Below are positions 50,823 through 60,026 of a stretch of 61,991 nt of DNA, piece by piece. The notes under the pieces are model-generated. The model saw nothing but the letters and a program-made list of their open reading frames with translations. It was not told the origin of the DNA and searched no databases. The position numbers were made by a program, and so were the translations under genes. This DNA comes from Sandaracinaceae bacterium (GTDB lineage Bacteria; Myxococcota_A; Polyangia; Polyangiales; Houyiibacteriaceae). The stretch spans positions 1-61,991 of the forward strand of contig JADJJE010000033.1 of assembly GCA_016706685.1 (NCBI GenBank), read 5' to 3'. Every line of letters begins with the position of its first letter. The stretch's first letter is position 1.

Positions 50823-52514
50823 CTACCTCGCGTCTCGCAGGTCGTCGTCGGCGGGAGGCCGCATGGGCGCAGGAGCGTCGCGGTTGTCGGCCGCTTGCGC
50901 CATGGACGACACCGGCCGGCGTGCACGCGTGAGCTCGATGCGCGCGGGTGGGGCCTCCGTGGTGAACGTGATCACCTCGGGTTGGTAGCCCGGGGCCTCG
51001 ACGAGCAGCGTGTGCGGCGTTCCATCGAGCGCGAGGCTGCGGTCGAGTGAGCCACGGCCGGCCAGCTCACCGTCCAGCTCGAGCAGGGCCTCCGACGGGA
51101 ACGCCACCACCACGATGCGCGTGAGCGCGGCTGCCGGCTGCTGCGGGGGCGCCACGACGGTGCGGTCGACCTCCGCCCCGATCAGCGGCACGTCCGCGAG
51201 CTCCTGCGGAGTGGGAACCGGCTCCGGGACGGGCGGCACCAGCGCCACTGGCGCGTCCGGTGGAGGGCTGGGCTCTGTGAGCTGTGTCCAGACCCCAACG
51301 CCCACGACAGCGCTGAGCAGCGCCACCAGCGCGACCACCAGCGGCACCCACGAGCCGGACTCCTGGGTGGTGGTGCTGCTGGACAGCGGCGGGATCCCAC
51401 TCGGCACGTCGGTGCTGATGAGCGCCGACGTGCTGATGCCGGGGTCGGAGCTCATGGACGGAAGCAGCACGGTGGCGGCGCCTTCATCGATACGGCGGGA
51501 CCGCTTCGACGAGTGCCGCTCGAAGTCGCCGGTGGTCTCACTCGCCAGACGGCGCTCACCACCGGCTTCGAAGTCGCTCGGGTCGCGCTCCACCAAGGCG
51601 CGATAGCTCTCGGCCGCGCGCTGTGAAGCAAAGGGCAGCAGCTCATCGGTGAGCGCCTCGAGGTCTTCGTAGCGCTCGCGCGGATCGGCCGAGAGGGCCC
51701 GCAGCAGGATGCGGTCCATGGCCGGAGGAAGCTCTGCGGCGTGCATGGACGGGGGCCGCTGAACGCCGCGCGAGACCTCGTGCAGGAGCGCCACCACGTT
51801 TTCGCTCACGAAGGGCAGCACGCCCGTCACACACTCGTAGATCACCAACGCGAACGCGTACTGGTCCGCGAGCGGGCCCACCACGCCGGTCCCGAGCGCC
51901 TGCTCGGGAGCCATGTAGTGCGGCGTCCCGAGCACGGAAGAGCGTGATGTCTCGCTGGGGATGCCCGCCGTGGTCAGCTTGGACACACCGAAGTCCAGCA
52001 GCTTCGGGACGATCTTCCCGCTGGCGGTCCGCGCGATGAAGATGTTGTCCGGCTTCAGGTCCCGGTGCACCACACCCCGTCGGTGGGCCTCCGAGAGCGC
52101 GGCCGCGATGGGCAGCAGGACGTCCAGCGTGCGCGAGAGCGAAAGCTGGCGGTGGTCGCGGATGACCTGGGAGAGCGGGTCCCCCACCAGCAACTCCATC
52201 ACCAAGAACGGCACCCCGTCCTGCTCCCCCACGTCGGTGACGTCCACCACGTGCGGGTGCTGGATGCGCGACGCCGCCTCACCCTCACGGAGGAAGCGCG
52301 CGCGCAGGTCTTCGTTGTCGGCCACGTCGGGGAGCAGCACCTTGAGCGCCACGGTCTTCTTCAGCCCGCGGTGCACCGCCTCGTAGACCTCCGCCATGCC
52401 ACCCGTGCCGATGCGCCGCACCAGCTCGTACTGACCCAAGGTGGTCCCACTGCGCGCGCCGAGGCTCTCCGCGAGGCGGCTGCTGGGTCGGTCGGTAGCG
52501 GATGTTTCGGACAT
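50823..52514 (-). CDS. Ser/Thr protein kinase with TM segment and C-terminal PEGA domain
   Basis: A 563-residue kinase from ATG 52514 (a GTG 21 bp earlier is also possible). The catalytic domain has GTGGMAEVYEAVHRG, VALKVLLPD, VVHRDLKPDNIF, LLDFGVSKL and GTPHYMAPEQALG. A Ser/Thr-rich juxtamembrane region is followed by one TM helix (WVPLVVALVALLSAVVGVGV), a Pro-rich stalk and a PEGA-type domain outside the membrane (LLELDGELAGRG, then TLLVEAPGYQPEVI). This layout is typical of myxobacterial kinases that sense envelope signals. It is directly upstream of the PEGA-containing TonB receptor. Confidence 0.93.
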   Translation of the reverse strand: MSETSATDRPSSRLAESLGARSGTTLGQYELVRRIGTGGMAEVYEAVHRGLKKTVALKVLLPDVADNEDLRARFLREGEAASRIQHPHVVDVTDVGEQDGVPFLVMELLVGDPLSQVIRDHRQLSLSRTLDVLLPIAAALSEAHRRGVVHRDLKPDNIFIARTASGKIVPKLLDFGVSKLTTAGIPSETSRSSVLGTPHYMAPEQALGTGVVGPLADQYAFALVIYECVTGVLPFVSENVVALLHEVSRGVQRPPSMHAAELPPAMDRILLRALSADPRERYEDLEALTDELLPFASQRAAESYRALVERDPSDFEAGGERRLASETTGDFERHSSKRSRRIDEGAATVLLPSMSSDPGISTSALISTDVPSGIPPLSSSTTTQESGSWVPLVVALVALLSAVVGVGVWTQLTEPSPPPDAPVALVPPVPEPVPTPQELADVPLIGAEVDRTVVAPPQQPAAALTRIVVVAFPSEALLELDGELAGRGSLDRSLALDGTPHTLLVEAPGYQPEVITFTTEAPPARIELTRARRPVSSMAQAADNRDAPAPMRPPADDDLRDAR

Positions 52515-52589
52515 GGCGGTCACGGAATCCGGCACAAGGATACCGCAGCGCGGGGCGCGGATGTTCAGCGATCTGACAGCGGTGTGACG

Positions 52590-54734
52590 TCAGTCGTAGC
52601 AGCAGCGGAACCCCGCCCCACTGCTGAGCCCAAAGCGGGTGCCCGAGCCGTAAGCGCTGCAGGGATTGCCCTGCGCCTGGAGGCACAGGTCGTCGCCTGG
52701 GTTCCCGCTCGTCGCGGGTTGGCAGGCGTTCACCCACTCCGCCCATCCGCCGCCCAGATCGAAGACGTTCTCGAAGCCTGGCACGTTGCTGACGCAGACC
52801 GTGTCCGTGCCCACGTCCCGGGGCGGGTAGCCCGAGGTGACTGCGCACTCGTTCGCTGTGAGCACATCGCCGTGTGGATATAGGCGCGTGCCGCCCGACG
52901 TGCAGACGTGTGCCCAGAGGTCCACGCTCGGGTCCCCATAGTTGGCGAGGGGTAGGGCGCCACCGCCGATGGCGCCGCACAGGTGCCCGCCGGCCCAGGC
53001 GCAGTAGGCCGTAGCGTCACACCAGTCGACGACGGCGGGAGAGTTCGGGAAGTCATGCCAGGGCAGGGGCGTCTCCGGAAACAGCGTGGTGTTCCCGGCG
53101 CACTCCACCGGAGCGTGCGTCACGACGGGGTCCGACCGGGCGAACCCCATGTATTGCGCGCGCGTCACCTCGGTGCGGTCGATCTCGAACGGCGGAATGA
53201 GCGTGTCCGTGGGGGTGATCATGGTGCGCGGTCCGGGAGGCGCCGCGGTCACCAGCGGCTCGCACACCGCTTCCCAGAGGGGCAGGTCCCCGGGTAGGCG
53301 CCGGCGGATGTCCCCGCCCCGCCCGTGGCTGCACCACGAGAAAGCTGGGTCGCAGTCCACCACGACCTGATTGGCGCAGTTGACGACGTCCTCACCTTGT
53401 CCGCAGGTATTGAGACAGGCTGCGCAGCGCGGCACGGGGTTGGCGCTCCCCGTCACGCAGCGGTACTCGTTCCCGTCGTCACCCTGGCACACGTAGTCGC
53501 ACGCGTCCGCGCTCACGCCGCAGTACGCGATGCGCTGAAAGCCGGGGCCGGTCATGTTGCACTGGTAGATGCCGCTACCCATGCACAGCTGCAGCCCGTA
53601 GCCGCAGCCCCAGCCGCCAGCCTCGATCGCCCCGTACTCGGCGTTGTCCATGCACGCACCCGCCACGCAGCGGAACAGGCTGTGCTCCACGGGCGAGTCG
53701 CCGAAGTTGTTGTTCCGGTAGTTCATGGGGCACGTCCCCGCGAGCGTGCTGAAGTCCAGGCTGCCGGCCTCGCGCCCGCCTTCACAGGGGCGCCGGCAGG
53801 TGCGGTCCACGCCGCACACCAAGCCTTCTGGACAGTCGTCCCCCAAGCAGAAGCCCGCCTCGGCGAGTCGACAGAATCCGCCACCGTCGGGGTGCGCCAG
53901 GCACACCTCACGGCCGCAGATCGTGGACGTCATGCAGGGCCTCCGGCAGAGCCCATCGCTGCAGCGGTCGCTCGAGCCACACTCCGCATCGGTCGTGCAC
54001 GCGGTGCCCAGCTCCGCGTAGCGCGACACGGGCCACGCCACCGCCAGCGGCATGCCGATGGTGTCGCAGTCGAACTCGTCGGCCACGCTCGCGCCCGTGG
54101 TGAAGTTGTACATGGTGAAGCGCTCCACCCGCAGCTGGGAGGTCAGCCCCACCAGCTGCAGCTGGGTCGAGACGTTGCCGCTGAACGTGCTCAGGGCGGT
54201 GAGCACCTCGTGGCGGCCCGCCTCGAAGAAGTACGCGCGAAGGCGCACGCCGCCCGTCTCGATCTCGATGACCGCCCGCGTGGGCGACGCGTCGAGGGGC
54301 AGGTCGTAGGCCAGCCCGTCGAACTCTTCGCTCATCTGCAGGTGCGCGTTGGTGTCGGTCACGTCCAACTCGGCGATGGGGATGCCCGTGTCTCCCGCGA
54401 TGCCCCCGTTGGCCCACATGACGCGGACACGAAAGTGCGCGCCGGGGCCGAGCGACAAGCGGCTGATCTCGATGCGGCGCACCGAGCCGATCACGTCACT
54501 GCCGAGGGGCGTCTCCACCGTCACCCCTTCACTGCTGGCCTCGAGGATCAGCTCACCGTCCTCGATGTGGACGAGCGCCGGATTGATGGCCTGCGCCGAG
54601 GGCCCCGCCCAGTTGGTGGGGCACACGAAGGGCACGCCCATGTCGCTGCCCGGGATGTCCGACTCGGGGATGCCGCACGCTCCCACGAGCGAGGCAATGC
54701 ATAGGCTGGCCGACCACGCTCGCATGCTGGACAT
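52590..54734 (-). CDS. Cys-rich lipoprotein with C-terminal FGE-sulfatase-like domain
   Basis: A 714-residue lipoprotein (lipobox SLVGAC near residue 20). The N-terminal 250 residues are beta-rich and Cys-poor. A Cys-rich middle (CTTDAECGSSDRCSDGLCRR and similar) resembles the disulfide-rich repeats frequent in myxobacterial surface proteins. The C-terminal 220 residues match the formylglycine-generating-enzyme/SUMF1 fold: PPFEIDRTEVTRAQYMGFAR, WCDATAYCAWAGGHLCG, FDLGGGWAEWVNAC and GFRCCYD. FGE-like folds outside sulfatase systems often serve as binding modules, so enzymatic activity is uncertain. Confidence 0.8.
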   Translation of the reverse strand: MSSMRAWSASLCIASLVGACGIPESDIPGSDMGVPFVCPTNWAGPSAQAINPALVHIEDGELILEASSEGVTVETPLGSDVIGSVRRIEISRLSLGPGAHFRVRVMWANGGIAGDTGIPIAELDVTDTNAHLQMSEEFDGLAYDLPLDASPTRAVIEIETGGVRLRAYFFEAGRHEVLTALSTFSGNVSTQLQLVGLTSQLRVERFTMYNFTTGASVADEFDCDTIGMPLAVAWPVSRYAELGTACTTDAECGSSDRCSDGLCRRPCMTSTICGREVCLAHPDGGGFCRLAEAGFCLGDDCPEGLVCGVDRTCRRPCEGGREAGSLDFSTLAGTCPMNYRNNNFGDSPVEHSLFRCVAGACMDNAEYGAIEAGGWGCGYGLQLCMGSGIYQCNMTGPGFQRIAYCGVSADACDYVCQGDDGNEYRCVTGSANPVPRCAACLNTCGQGEDVVNCANQVVVDCDPAFSWCSHGRGGDIRRRLPGDLPLWEAVCEPLVTAAPPGPRTMITPTDTLIPPFEIDRTEVTRAQYMGFARSDPVVTHAPVECAGNTTLFPETPLPWHDFPNSPAVVDWCDATAYCAWAGGHLCGAIGGGALPLANYGDPSVDLWAHVCTSGGTRLYPHGDVLTANECAVTSGYPPRDVGTDTVCVSNVPGFENVFDLGGGWAEWVNACQPATSGNPGDDLCLQAQGNPCSAYGSGTRFGLSSGAGFRCCYD

Positions 54735-54816
54735 GCCTGCATTTTTAGCATGGTTGAAAATTTACTGGAATGCCCCCCCAGCGCTGGAAGGCCCAATGCC
54801 CCAGCGGGGCAGCGCC

Positions 54817-55167
54817 TCACATCAGCTTGCTGCGGAAGATGAAGAACACCGCGCCCAGGATGCAGAGGCCTGCCCAGAGGTAGTCGAGGGTGAGCTTCTC
54901 CTTCATGTAGAAGATGGAGAAGGGCGCGAACACCAGCAGCGTGATGACCTCCTGCATGATCTTCAGCTGCCCCACGCTCATGACGTTGTGGCCGATGCGG
55001 TTGGCGGGCACCTGCAAGAGGTACTCGAACAGCGCGATGCCCCAGCTCGCGAGCGCCGCCAGGACCCACGGCTGCTGCGCCATGTTCTTGAGGTGCGCGT
55101 ACCAGGCGAAGGTCATGAACACGTTGCTGCACACCAGCAAGAGGCCCGTCGTCCAATAGGGGTTCAT
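54817..55167 (-). CDS. DUF486-type small membrane protein (DMT-like)
   Basis: A 116-residue, four-helix protein starting at ATG 55167 (MNPYWTTGLLLVCSNVFMTF). The family pattern is WYAHLKNMAQQPWVLAALAS, then WGIALFEYLLQVPANRIGHN and KIMQEVITLLVFAPFSIFYM. It matches the DUF486/DMT family of unknown transport role. Confidence 0.85.
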   Translation of the reverse strand: MNPYWTTGLLLVCSNVFMTFAWYAHLKNMAQQPWVLAALASWGIALFEYLLQVPANRIGHNVMSVGQLKIMQEVITLLVFAPFSIFYMKEKLTLDYLWAGLCILGAVFFIFRSKLM

Positions 55168-55201
55168 GGCGCCGGAGTCTACCTGATAGACTGCGCGCAG
55201 C

Positions 55202-55963
55202 ATGGAAGCCCCACGGAACTCTGGATGGACACGCCGGGTGCTCGCGCTCGGCGCGGTGTCGCTGTGGATCCTGGCTTGTGGCCAGGACAATGACGCTTCG
55301 GGCGAGGTGACGAGTGGCGAGGAGCCCAGCATCGAGGCGGCGGGCCAGCCCGTGGAGCTCCCCTTCGCGCTGAGCGACGCTAGCCCCGACTTGCTGTTGA
55401 CCTACGCCGACGCCAGCGGCGCGCACACCGTGCACCGACCCAGCGAGGTGCCCGAGGCAGCGCGCGAGTGGGTGCGCGTGGACTCGCTGTCGCTCTCGCC
55501 CGAGCAGCGCCCGGCCGATGGCCAGGTGTACGTGGCCGATCTGCGTGAGCGCCCCGCCGACTCACGCGCGGCGCGGCTGGTCCCGCGCGCCACGTTCGAC
55601 GCCTATGTGGAGCGCGCCAGTGGCACGACGGGCCGTGGCGGTGGCGGCACCCCGGTCGCAGCGGCAGGCAGCGGCGACATCGTCCTCTACGGGGCGGCGT
55701 GGTGCGGCGCGTGCCGGCAGGCTCGGCAGTTCTTCGAGCGCGAGGGCATCGCCTTCATCGACCGCGACATCGAGCGCGACCCGGGCGCGCGCGACGAGAT
55801 GAACCAGAAGGCGCGCGCCGCGGGAGTGCCCACCACGGGCATCCCCGTCATCGATGTGCGCGGCACCATCCTCACCGGCTTCGACGAGCGTCGCATCCGG
55901 CAGCTGCTGGCCGCGTCGCCCGGCGGTGGCGCGCGGCCGTCGCCAGCGGCCCAGCCCATCTGA
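55202..55963 (+). CDS. Lipoprotein with C-terminal glutaredoxin-like domain
   Basis: A 253-residue lipoprotein with lipobox LWILACG near residue 26. An N-terminal segment of about 110 residues is unassigned, with a predicted exposed beta region (LLLTYADASGAHTVHRPSEV). The C-terminal 85 residues form a glutaredoxin-like fold with active site WCGACRQARQFFEREG, then FIDRDIERDPGAR and the cis-Pro loop TTGIPVIDVRGTILTGFDE. It should work in the periplasm in thiol exchange. Second redox gene unit in the window besides the VKOR operon. Confidence 0.8.
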   Translation: MEAPRNSGWTRRVLALGAVSLWILACGQDNDASGEVTSGEEPSIEAAGQPVELPFALSDASPDLLLTYADASGAHTVHRPSEVPEAAREWVRVDSLSLSPEQRPADGQVYVADLRERPADSRAARLVPRATFDAYVERASGTTGRGGGGTPVAAAGSGDIVLYGAAWCGACRQARQFFEREGIAFIDRDIERDPGARDEMNQKARAAGVPTTGIPVIDVRGTILTGFDERRIRQLLAASPGGGARPSPAAQPI

Positions 55964-55998
55964 AGGCGCGCTAGGCGCGCGGCTCCCACGGGGGAGCG

Positions 55999-56649
55999 TC
56001 AGCCCGCCGCGAAGGGGAGGTCGAACACGCCCTGGTGGATCTGCTTCGCCAGCTTCTTGCCAAGGACCTCGCCCAGCGCGGCGCGGTTCTTCTTTTCGAG
56101 GGCGCTGGCGTCGATGACATCCGTGATGAGCGCGAGGTACTCCGCGATGCTCGGCGCGAACGCCATCAAGATCGGGCTGTCCTGGATGTCGATGACCAGG
56201 ACTGGCAGCTCGCCGCGTGTTCCATCCGCGCTGGCCTGCCCCGCGCCGGGCGCCTGATACGCGAAGATCAGCGACTGCTCGTTGCAGCGCTCGGGGAGCA
56301 CCAGCGGGTAGCACGCCCCCTTCAGGATCTCGGCGGTGCCCTCGAGGATGAACTCGGCCAGGCCCTCGTGTTCGAGCGCCAGGAGCTGCTCGAACGTCAG
56401 GCTCTCGAGGCGGACCTTCTGCTTGGCCAGCTTCAGCCCGAGCCAGCCGAAGTCGTAGGCGAAGAGCCGTGCGAGCGAGGTGGGCAGCGGCGCGCCATCA
56501 CTCAGAGCGAGCGAGGCGAGCACCTTCGCTCCGAGCGGAGCCGGCGCCTTGCGGTGGGCGCCCCTACGCACATCGGGAGGAAACCCGTCCTCGGCGAGGC
56601 GCGCGAGGACCTGATCCATGAGCTGGGTGGAGTCGTCGGATGGGGTCAC
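55999..56649 (-). CDS. SMI1/KNR4-like (SUKH) candidate protein
   Basis: A 216-residue protein from a GTG at 56649 (GTG at 56658 also possible). Phrases such as LPTSLARLFAYDFGWLGLK near the middle and ELPVLVIDIQDSPILMAFAPSIAEYLALI near the end resemble the SUKH fold. This resemblance is weak and by eye only. SUKH proteins often act as immunity proteins to toxins, but no toxin gene lies next to it. It converges on the lipoprotein gene at 55963 with a small GC hairpin in the 35-bp gap. Confidence 0.45.
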   Translation of the reverse strand: MTPSDDSTQLMDQVLARLAEDGFPPDVRRGAHRKAPAPLGAKVLASLALSDGAPLPTSLARLFAYDFGWLGLKLAKQKVRLESLTFEQLLALEHEGLAEFILEGTAEILKGACYPLVLPERCNEQSLIFAYQAPGAGQASADGTRGELPVLVIDIQDSPILMAFAPSIAEYLALITDVIDASALEKKNRAALGEVLGKKLAKQIHQGVFDLPFAAG

Positions 56650-56712
56650 GGTCGGCACAGGATAGCCCGCCCCGCGCTCGACAGAGCCCGCGGTTCGGGG
56701 TACCTCGCTCGC

Positions 56713-57513
56713 ATGACGCGCCTCTCGTCCGTGCTCCCCGCGTGGGTGGCCTTGCTCTCGCTCTCTGCCTCGCTCGCCGCGGGGTGCCGGCTGCCTGCCC
56801 CCGTGGACCATGGGGACCTGTATCCCGAGCGTGACCAGGCCCAGGTCCCCGAGGCCGAGGTCGAGCTCATCGCGGTGCGGGTGATCCTGGTCAGCTATGC
56901 CGGCGCCGAGGGGGCCACCGAAGAGGTGACCCGCACGCAGGCCCAGGCGGAGGCCCGCGCTGGAGTGGTGGCCGGCCTTGCGCACCAGCCCGGCACCAGC
57001 TTTCGCGAGCTGGCCCAGCAGTACTCCGACCGGCGCGATGACGCGCTGCGGCTGCGCCGCGACTCCGACACGCTGCCCGCCGAGATCGTGGAGGCGGCGT
57101 TCGCGCTGCGTGTGGGTCACATCAGCAGCGCGCTCCCGACGCCGAGTGGGTTCTTCATCCTGAGCCGGCAGCCCAACCCGGAGACGGGGCCCACCACCAT
57201 CGGGGCGCGGCACATCCTGATCAGCTTCGTGGGCGCCCGCGGTGCCACCGACGAGACCACCCGCACGCGCGAGCAGGCCCTGCAGCTGGCCGCCGAGCTG
57301 GTCGAGCTGGCGCGCACCGACCCGAACGACTGGGACGCGCTGGCCGACGAGTACAGCGACGACCCGGGCGGAAACGGCGGAGACCTGGGGGTCTTCGGCC
57401 GTGGGCAGATGGTGCCCGCCTTCGAGCGCGCCGCCTTCGCGTTACGCATCGGCGAGGTCAGCGACCCCGTGGAGTCCCCCTTCGGCTACCACGTCATCGT
57501 TCGGTACGAGTGA
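56713..57513 (+). CDS. Peptidyl-prolyl isomerase lipoprotein with two parvulin domains
   Basis: A 266-residue lipoprotein with lipobox SLAAGC near residue 25. The first parvulin-like domain (VRVILVSYAGAEGATEEVTR, then FRELAQQYSDRRDDALRLRR) looks degenerate. The second is canonical: ARHILISFVGARGA, DALADEYSDDPGGNGGDLG, FGRGQMVPAFERAAFALRIG and FGYHVIVRYE. It should help fold envelope proteins in the periplasm. Followed 1 bp later by a thioesterase gene. Confidence 0.88.
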   Translation: MTRLSSVLPAWVALLSLSASLAAGCRLPAPVDHGDLYPERDQAQVPEAEVELIAVRVILVSYAGAEGATEEVTRTQAQAEARAGVVAGLAHQPGTSFRELAQQYSDRRDDALRLRRDSDTLPAEIVEAAFALRVGHISSALPTPSGFFILSRQPNPETGPTTIGARHILISFVGARGATDETTRTREQALQLAAELVELARTDPNDWDALADEYSDDPGGNGGDLGVFGRGQMVPAFERAAFALRIGEVSDPVESPFGYHVIVRYE

Positions 57514-57514
57514 G

Positions 57515-57961
57515 ATGAGCGCCATCCCCAACAAAGAGCAGGTCCGCGTCCTCATCGACCGGGTGTTCGTCAACGGTGTGCCCCACAACGTGGCGCTGGG
57601 CATTCAGCTCATCGACTTCGAGCCCGAGTTCCTGGAGCTGCGCCTGCCGTACTCGGACAAGATCGTGGGCAACCCCGAGACGGGCGTCATCCACGGGGGG
57701 GCGGTCACCACGCTCATGGACGCCGGCTGCGGCGGCGCGGTCATGATCCGGCTGGGCAAGCCCATGCGCATCGCCACGCTGGACCTGCGCATCGACTACC
57801 TGCGGCCGGGTAAGCGCGACACGGACCTGATCTGCCGCGCTGAGTGCTACCGCGTCACCAAGAACGTGGCGTTCACGCGGGCCATCACGCACGACGGCGA
57901 CCCCAGCGACCCAGTCGCGTCATCCGCCGGCACGTTCATCATCTTCCGGGGGGACAAGTAG
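57515..57961 (+). CDS. PaaI-type hotdog thioesterase, first of a tandem pair
   Basis: A 148-residue single hotdog domain with the active-site region NPETGVIHGGAVTTLMDAGC (Asn/His-Gly-Gly type) and a later strand TLDLRIDYLRPGKRDTDLIC. Members hydrolyse acyl-CoA thioesters. It directly abuts the second thioesterase (TAG then ATG), so the two may form a heterodimer. Confidence 0.87.
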   Translation: MSAIPNKEQVRVLIDRVFVNGVPHNVALGIQLIDFEPEFLELRLPYSDKIVGNPETGVIHGGAVTTLMDAGCGGAVMIRLGKPMRIATLDLRIDYLRPGKRDTDLICRAECYRVTKNVAFTRAITHDGDPSDPVASSAGTFIIFRGDK

Positions 57962-58405
57962 ATGACCGACCTCTCGACCGCGCTGCACCACGCCCGCGCC
58001 ACCAACGACTTCAGCTCGCTGCTGGCCCTGATTCCCTACGCGCGCTTCATGGGCTTCCTGGTGGACATCGTGGACGGCGACCTGCGCGTCACCATGCCCT
58101 ACGCCGAGCACCTGATCGGCAACGGCTCGGTGGACGCGCTGCATGGAGGCACGCTGGGCGCCATGATGGAGTCCACCGCCATCTTCAAGCTGCTCTGGTC
58201 GGCCGAGACCGTGCGCGTGCCGAAGACCATCAACATCACGGTGGAGTACCTGCAGAAGGCCGAGCGCGGCAAGGACACGTACGCGCGCGCCGAGTTCATC
58301 CGCCACGGCCGCCGGGTGGCCAACGTGCGGACGTTCTGCTGGCAGGACGACCCGAGCCAGCTGGTCGCGGCCGCCAACGCTCACTTCCTGCTCACCCCCG
58401 AGTGA
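57962..58405 (+). CDS. PaaI-type hotdog thioesterase, second of the pair
   Basis: A 147-residue hotdog protein with LIGNGSVDALHGGTLGAMME and a strand TINITVEYLQKAERGKDTYA. Similar to the upstream gene but clearly divergent, an old duplication rather than a recent copy. ATG is immediately after the previous stop. Substrate unknown. Confidence 0.87.
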   Translation: MTDLSTALHHARATNDFSSLLALIPYARFMGFLVDIVDGDLRVTMPYAEHLIGNGSVDALHGGTLGAMMESTAIFKLLWSAETVRVPKTINITVEYLQKAERGKDTYARAEFIRHGRRVANVRTFCWQDDPSQLVAAANAHFLLTPE

Positions 58406-58476
58406 CGCGCGCGTCCTGAGACTGGGGCGCCTGCGAAAATGTGGGCGTCGCCCGCTCCGCTGGGTACGCTGTGGGG

Positions 58477-59079
58477 GTGACACGTTCGCTGCGAACGAGG
58501 ATGGTTGGGCTCCTAGCGCTGGTGGCTTGGGCGCCGACGGCGGTGGTGCAGGCACAGGCTGAGCTGGTGGTGCTGGACGTGAGCGTGGCTCAGCCCGCGG
58601 CGGACGGTGACACGCCCGTGCCCCTCGTCGATGCGGCCGCCCTGCGCCTCGAGCTCGCTCGGACCATGCACGCCCTCGTGGTGGCCTCCGAGTCGGCGGA
58701 GGCGTTCGAAGTGCCACCCGTCGCGTCCATCTCCATCGCGCTCTCGCCCGGGCACGCCGTCATCGCCATCCACATGGCAGCCACCGCAGACCGTCCGGCC
58801 AGCGACCAGTCGCTCGCGTTCGAGGGGGAGCTCAACCAGGCGCGGCTCGTGGCGTTGCTGCTCGCGCTCGTGGGGCCCTCCGTCAACATGCCGTCCTCCA
58901 GCGGCATGGACGTGCGCGTGAACCCCTACCGGGACGCCACGCCGCCACGCACGCGGCCCGAGCCTCTCCGGCCCCGCATGGCGATGACCTTCCTGGTTCC
59001 CAACCCCTATCGCGGGCGGCACGCGGTGCGTTTGCAGCCTCCGCGCCCCATGGCGCTCAGCGAGAACCCGTACCGCTGA
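58477..59079 (+). CDS. Secreted protein with NPYR motifs, unknown function
   Basis: No family recognised. The GTG at 58477 gives a good signal peptide (TRSLRTRMVGLLALVAWAP, cleavage near AQA); GTG 58441 and ATG 58501 are alternatives. The mature part is about 170 residues, with a beta-like first half. The C-terminal 60 residues carry three NPYR motifs (VNPYRD, PNPYRG, ENPYR at the very end) in a Pro/Arg-rich context. The spaced repetition suggests a binding or anchoring tail. Confidence 0.5.
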   Translation: MTRSLRTRMVGLLALVAWAPTAVVQAQAELVVLDVSVAQPAADGDTPVPLVDAAALRLELARTMHALVVASESAEAFEVPPVASISIALSPGHAVIAIHMAATADRPASDQSLAFEGELNQARLVALLLALVGPSVNMPSSSGMDVRVNPYRDATPPRTRPEPLRPRMAMTFLVPNPYRGRHAVRLQPPRPMALSENPYR

Positions 59080-59292
59080 GCCGAGCGAGGGCACCTCCAG
59101 GAGCGGGGGCTCATCTTGAGGGAGGGGCTCATCATTGTGACGCGTGTGCGCGCGGCCCAGCCGGCCAATTCGTCATGTATGTGCCATGGCGCCGCAAACA
59201 CACACGCTGGCCCGATCGGTGCAGAGGGGTGCTCCAGCAGAACATCGAAGGGCACATTGCCCGGTGATCGTTCCCTGGAATTCGACGAAATT

Positions 59293-59571
59293 ATGCTCAA
59301 GATCTTGCGCCTCATGGTGGTCCTTGCCGCGGTTCCCCTCTTCACGCTCGGCTGCGCGGAAGAGCTCATCGACTGCACCGACATCTGCACCGACGTGGAG
59401 GACTGCATCGGCGACGAGTTCGGCGTGCGAGACTGCCGCCAGAGCTGCCAGGAACAGTCTCAGAACGCCATCAACGAGTGTGATGCCTGCCTGGACGACA
59501 ATCCGAACAGCTGCGGCCCCTGCCTGGCCGAGTGCACGCCGCTCGGCCTGATGATCGCGGCGGACATGTGA
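59293..59571 (+). CDS. Small Cys-rich lipoprotein
   Basis: A 92-residue protein with lipobox LFTLGC near residue 21 and ten further Cys in the mature 70 residues (DCTDICTDVEDC, DCRQSC, ECDACLDD, SCGPCLAEC). This CxxxC spacing is typical of small disulfide-rich myxobacterial surface proteins. It converges on the DUF2914 gene, 8 bp away. Confidence 0.65.
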   Translation: MLKILRLMVVLAAVPLFTLGCAEELIDCTDICTDVEDCIGDEFGVRDCRQSCQEQSQNAINECDACLDDNPNSCGPCLAECTPLGLMIAADM

Positions 59572-59579
59572 GCTGCTAG

Positions 59580-60026
59580 CTAGCGCACCTCGAACTCCTG
59601 GCTCGCCAGCACCGTGCCGTCCTCGGCGATCACGGTGGCGCGCCAGGTGCCGGGTGTCTCGATGTACCGCGTGTAGCCCCAGGTGCGGAAGCGGCGCTGC
59701 GCGCCGGGCACCTCGAGGGTGACGTTGCCCACGCGGCGGCCGCCTGGGCCGTCGAACTGGATCCGCACGGCGCGCCCGTCGTTGCTCGCATTGCGCACCT
59801 CGACGAAGGCGTAGACGCGATCCTGCGCGGTCGTGATGGGGGCTCCCACTCCGACGGGCTCGCGGTCCGCGATGTCGTGGGCGACCACCAAGCGGCGCAC
59901 GCTGAGACCGCCGTCCACGGGTGGAGCGGATGCGGAGGCGCGGCTTCCCTCGAACGCCGTGAAGGCGGGCGCGCCGAGGGTCAGCGAGAGGGCGAGGAGC
60001 AAGGAGGAGTGTCGGTGGCTGGTCAT
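59580..60026 (-). CDS. DUF2914-family secreted protein
   Basis: A 148-residue protein with signal peptide (LLLALSLTLGAPAFTAF). The C-terminal 90 residues match DUF2914: TTAQDRVYAFVEVRNASNDG, then VTLEVPGAQRRFRTWGYTR and GTWRATVIAEDGTVLASQEF. This beta-sandwich domain is of unknown function and often found in Deltaproteobacteria-type genomes. Confidence 0.75.
   Translation of the reverse strand: MTSHRHSSLLLALSLTLGAPAFTAFEGSRASASAPPVDGGLSVRRLVVAHDIADREPVGVGAPITTAQDRVYAFVEVRNASNDGRAVRIQFDGPGGRRVGNVTLEVPGAQRRFRTWGYTRYIETPGTWRATVIAEDGTVLASQEFEVR

Noticed and set aside
48787..50988. 733-codon plus-strand open frame
   Set aside because: Shadow of the TonB receptor; composition is Arg/Ala/His repeats with no domain or start signal.
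55964..55998. Strong terminator between convergent genes
   Set aside because: Only short GC arms (GCTCCC/GGGAGC) with alternative pairings; too weak to list as a feature.
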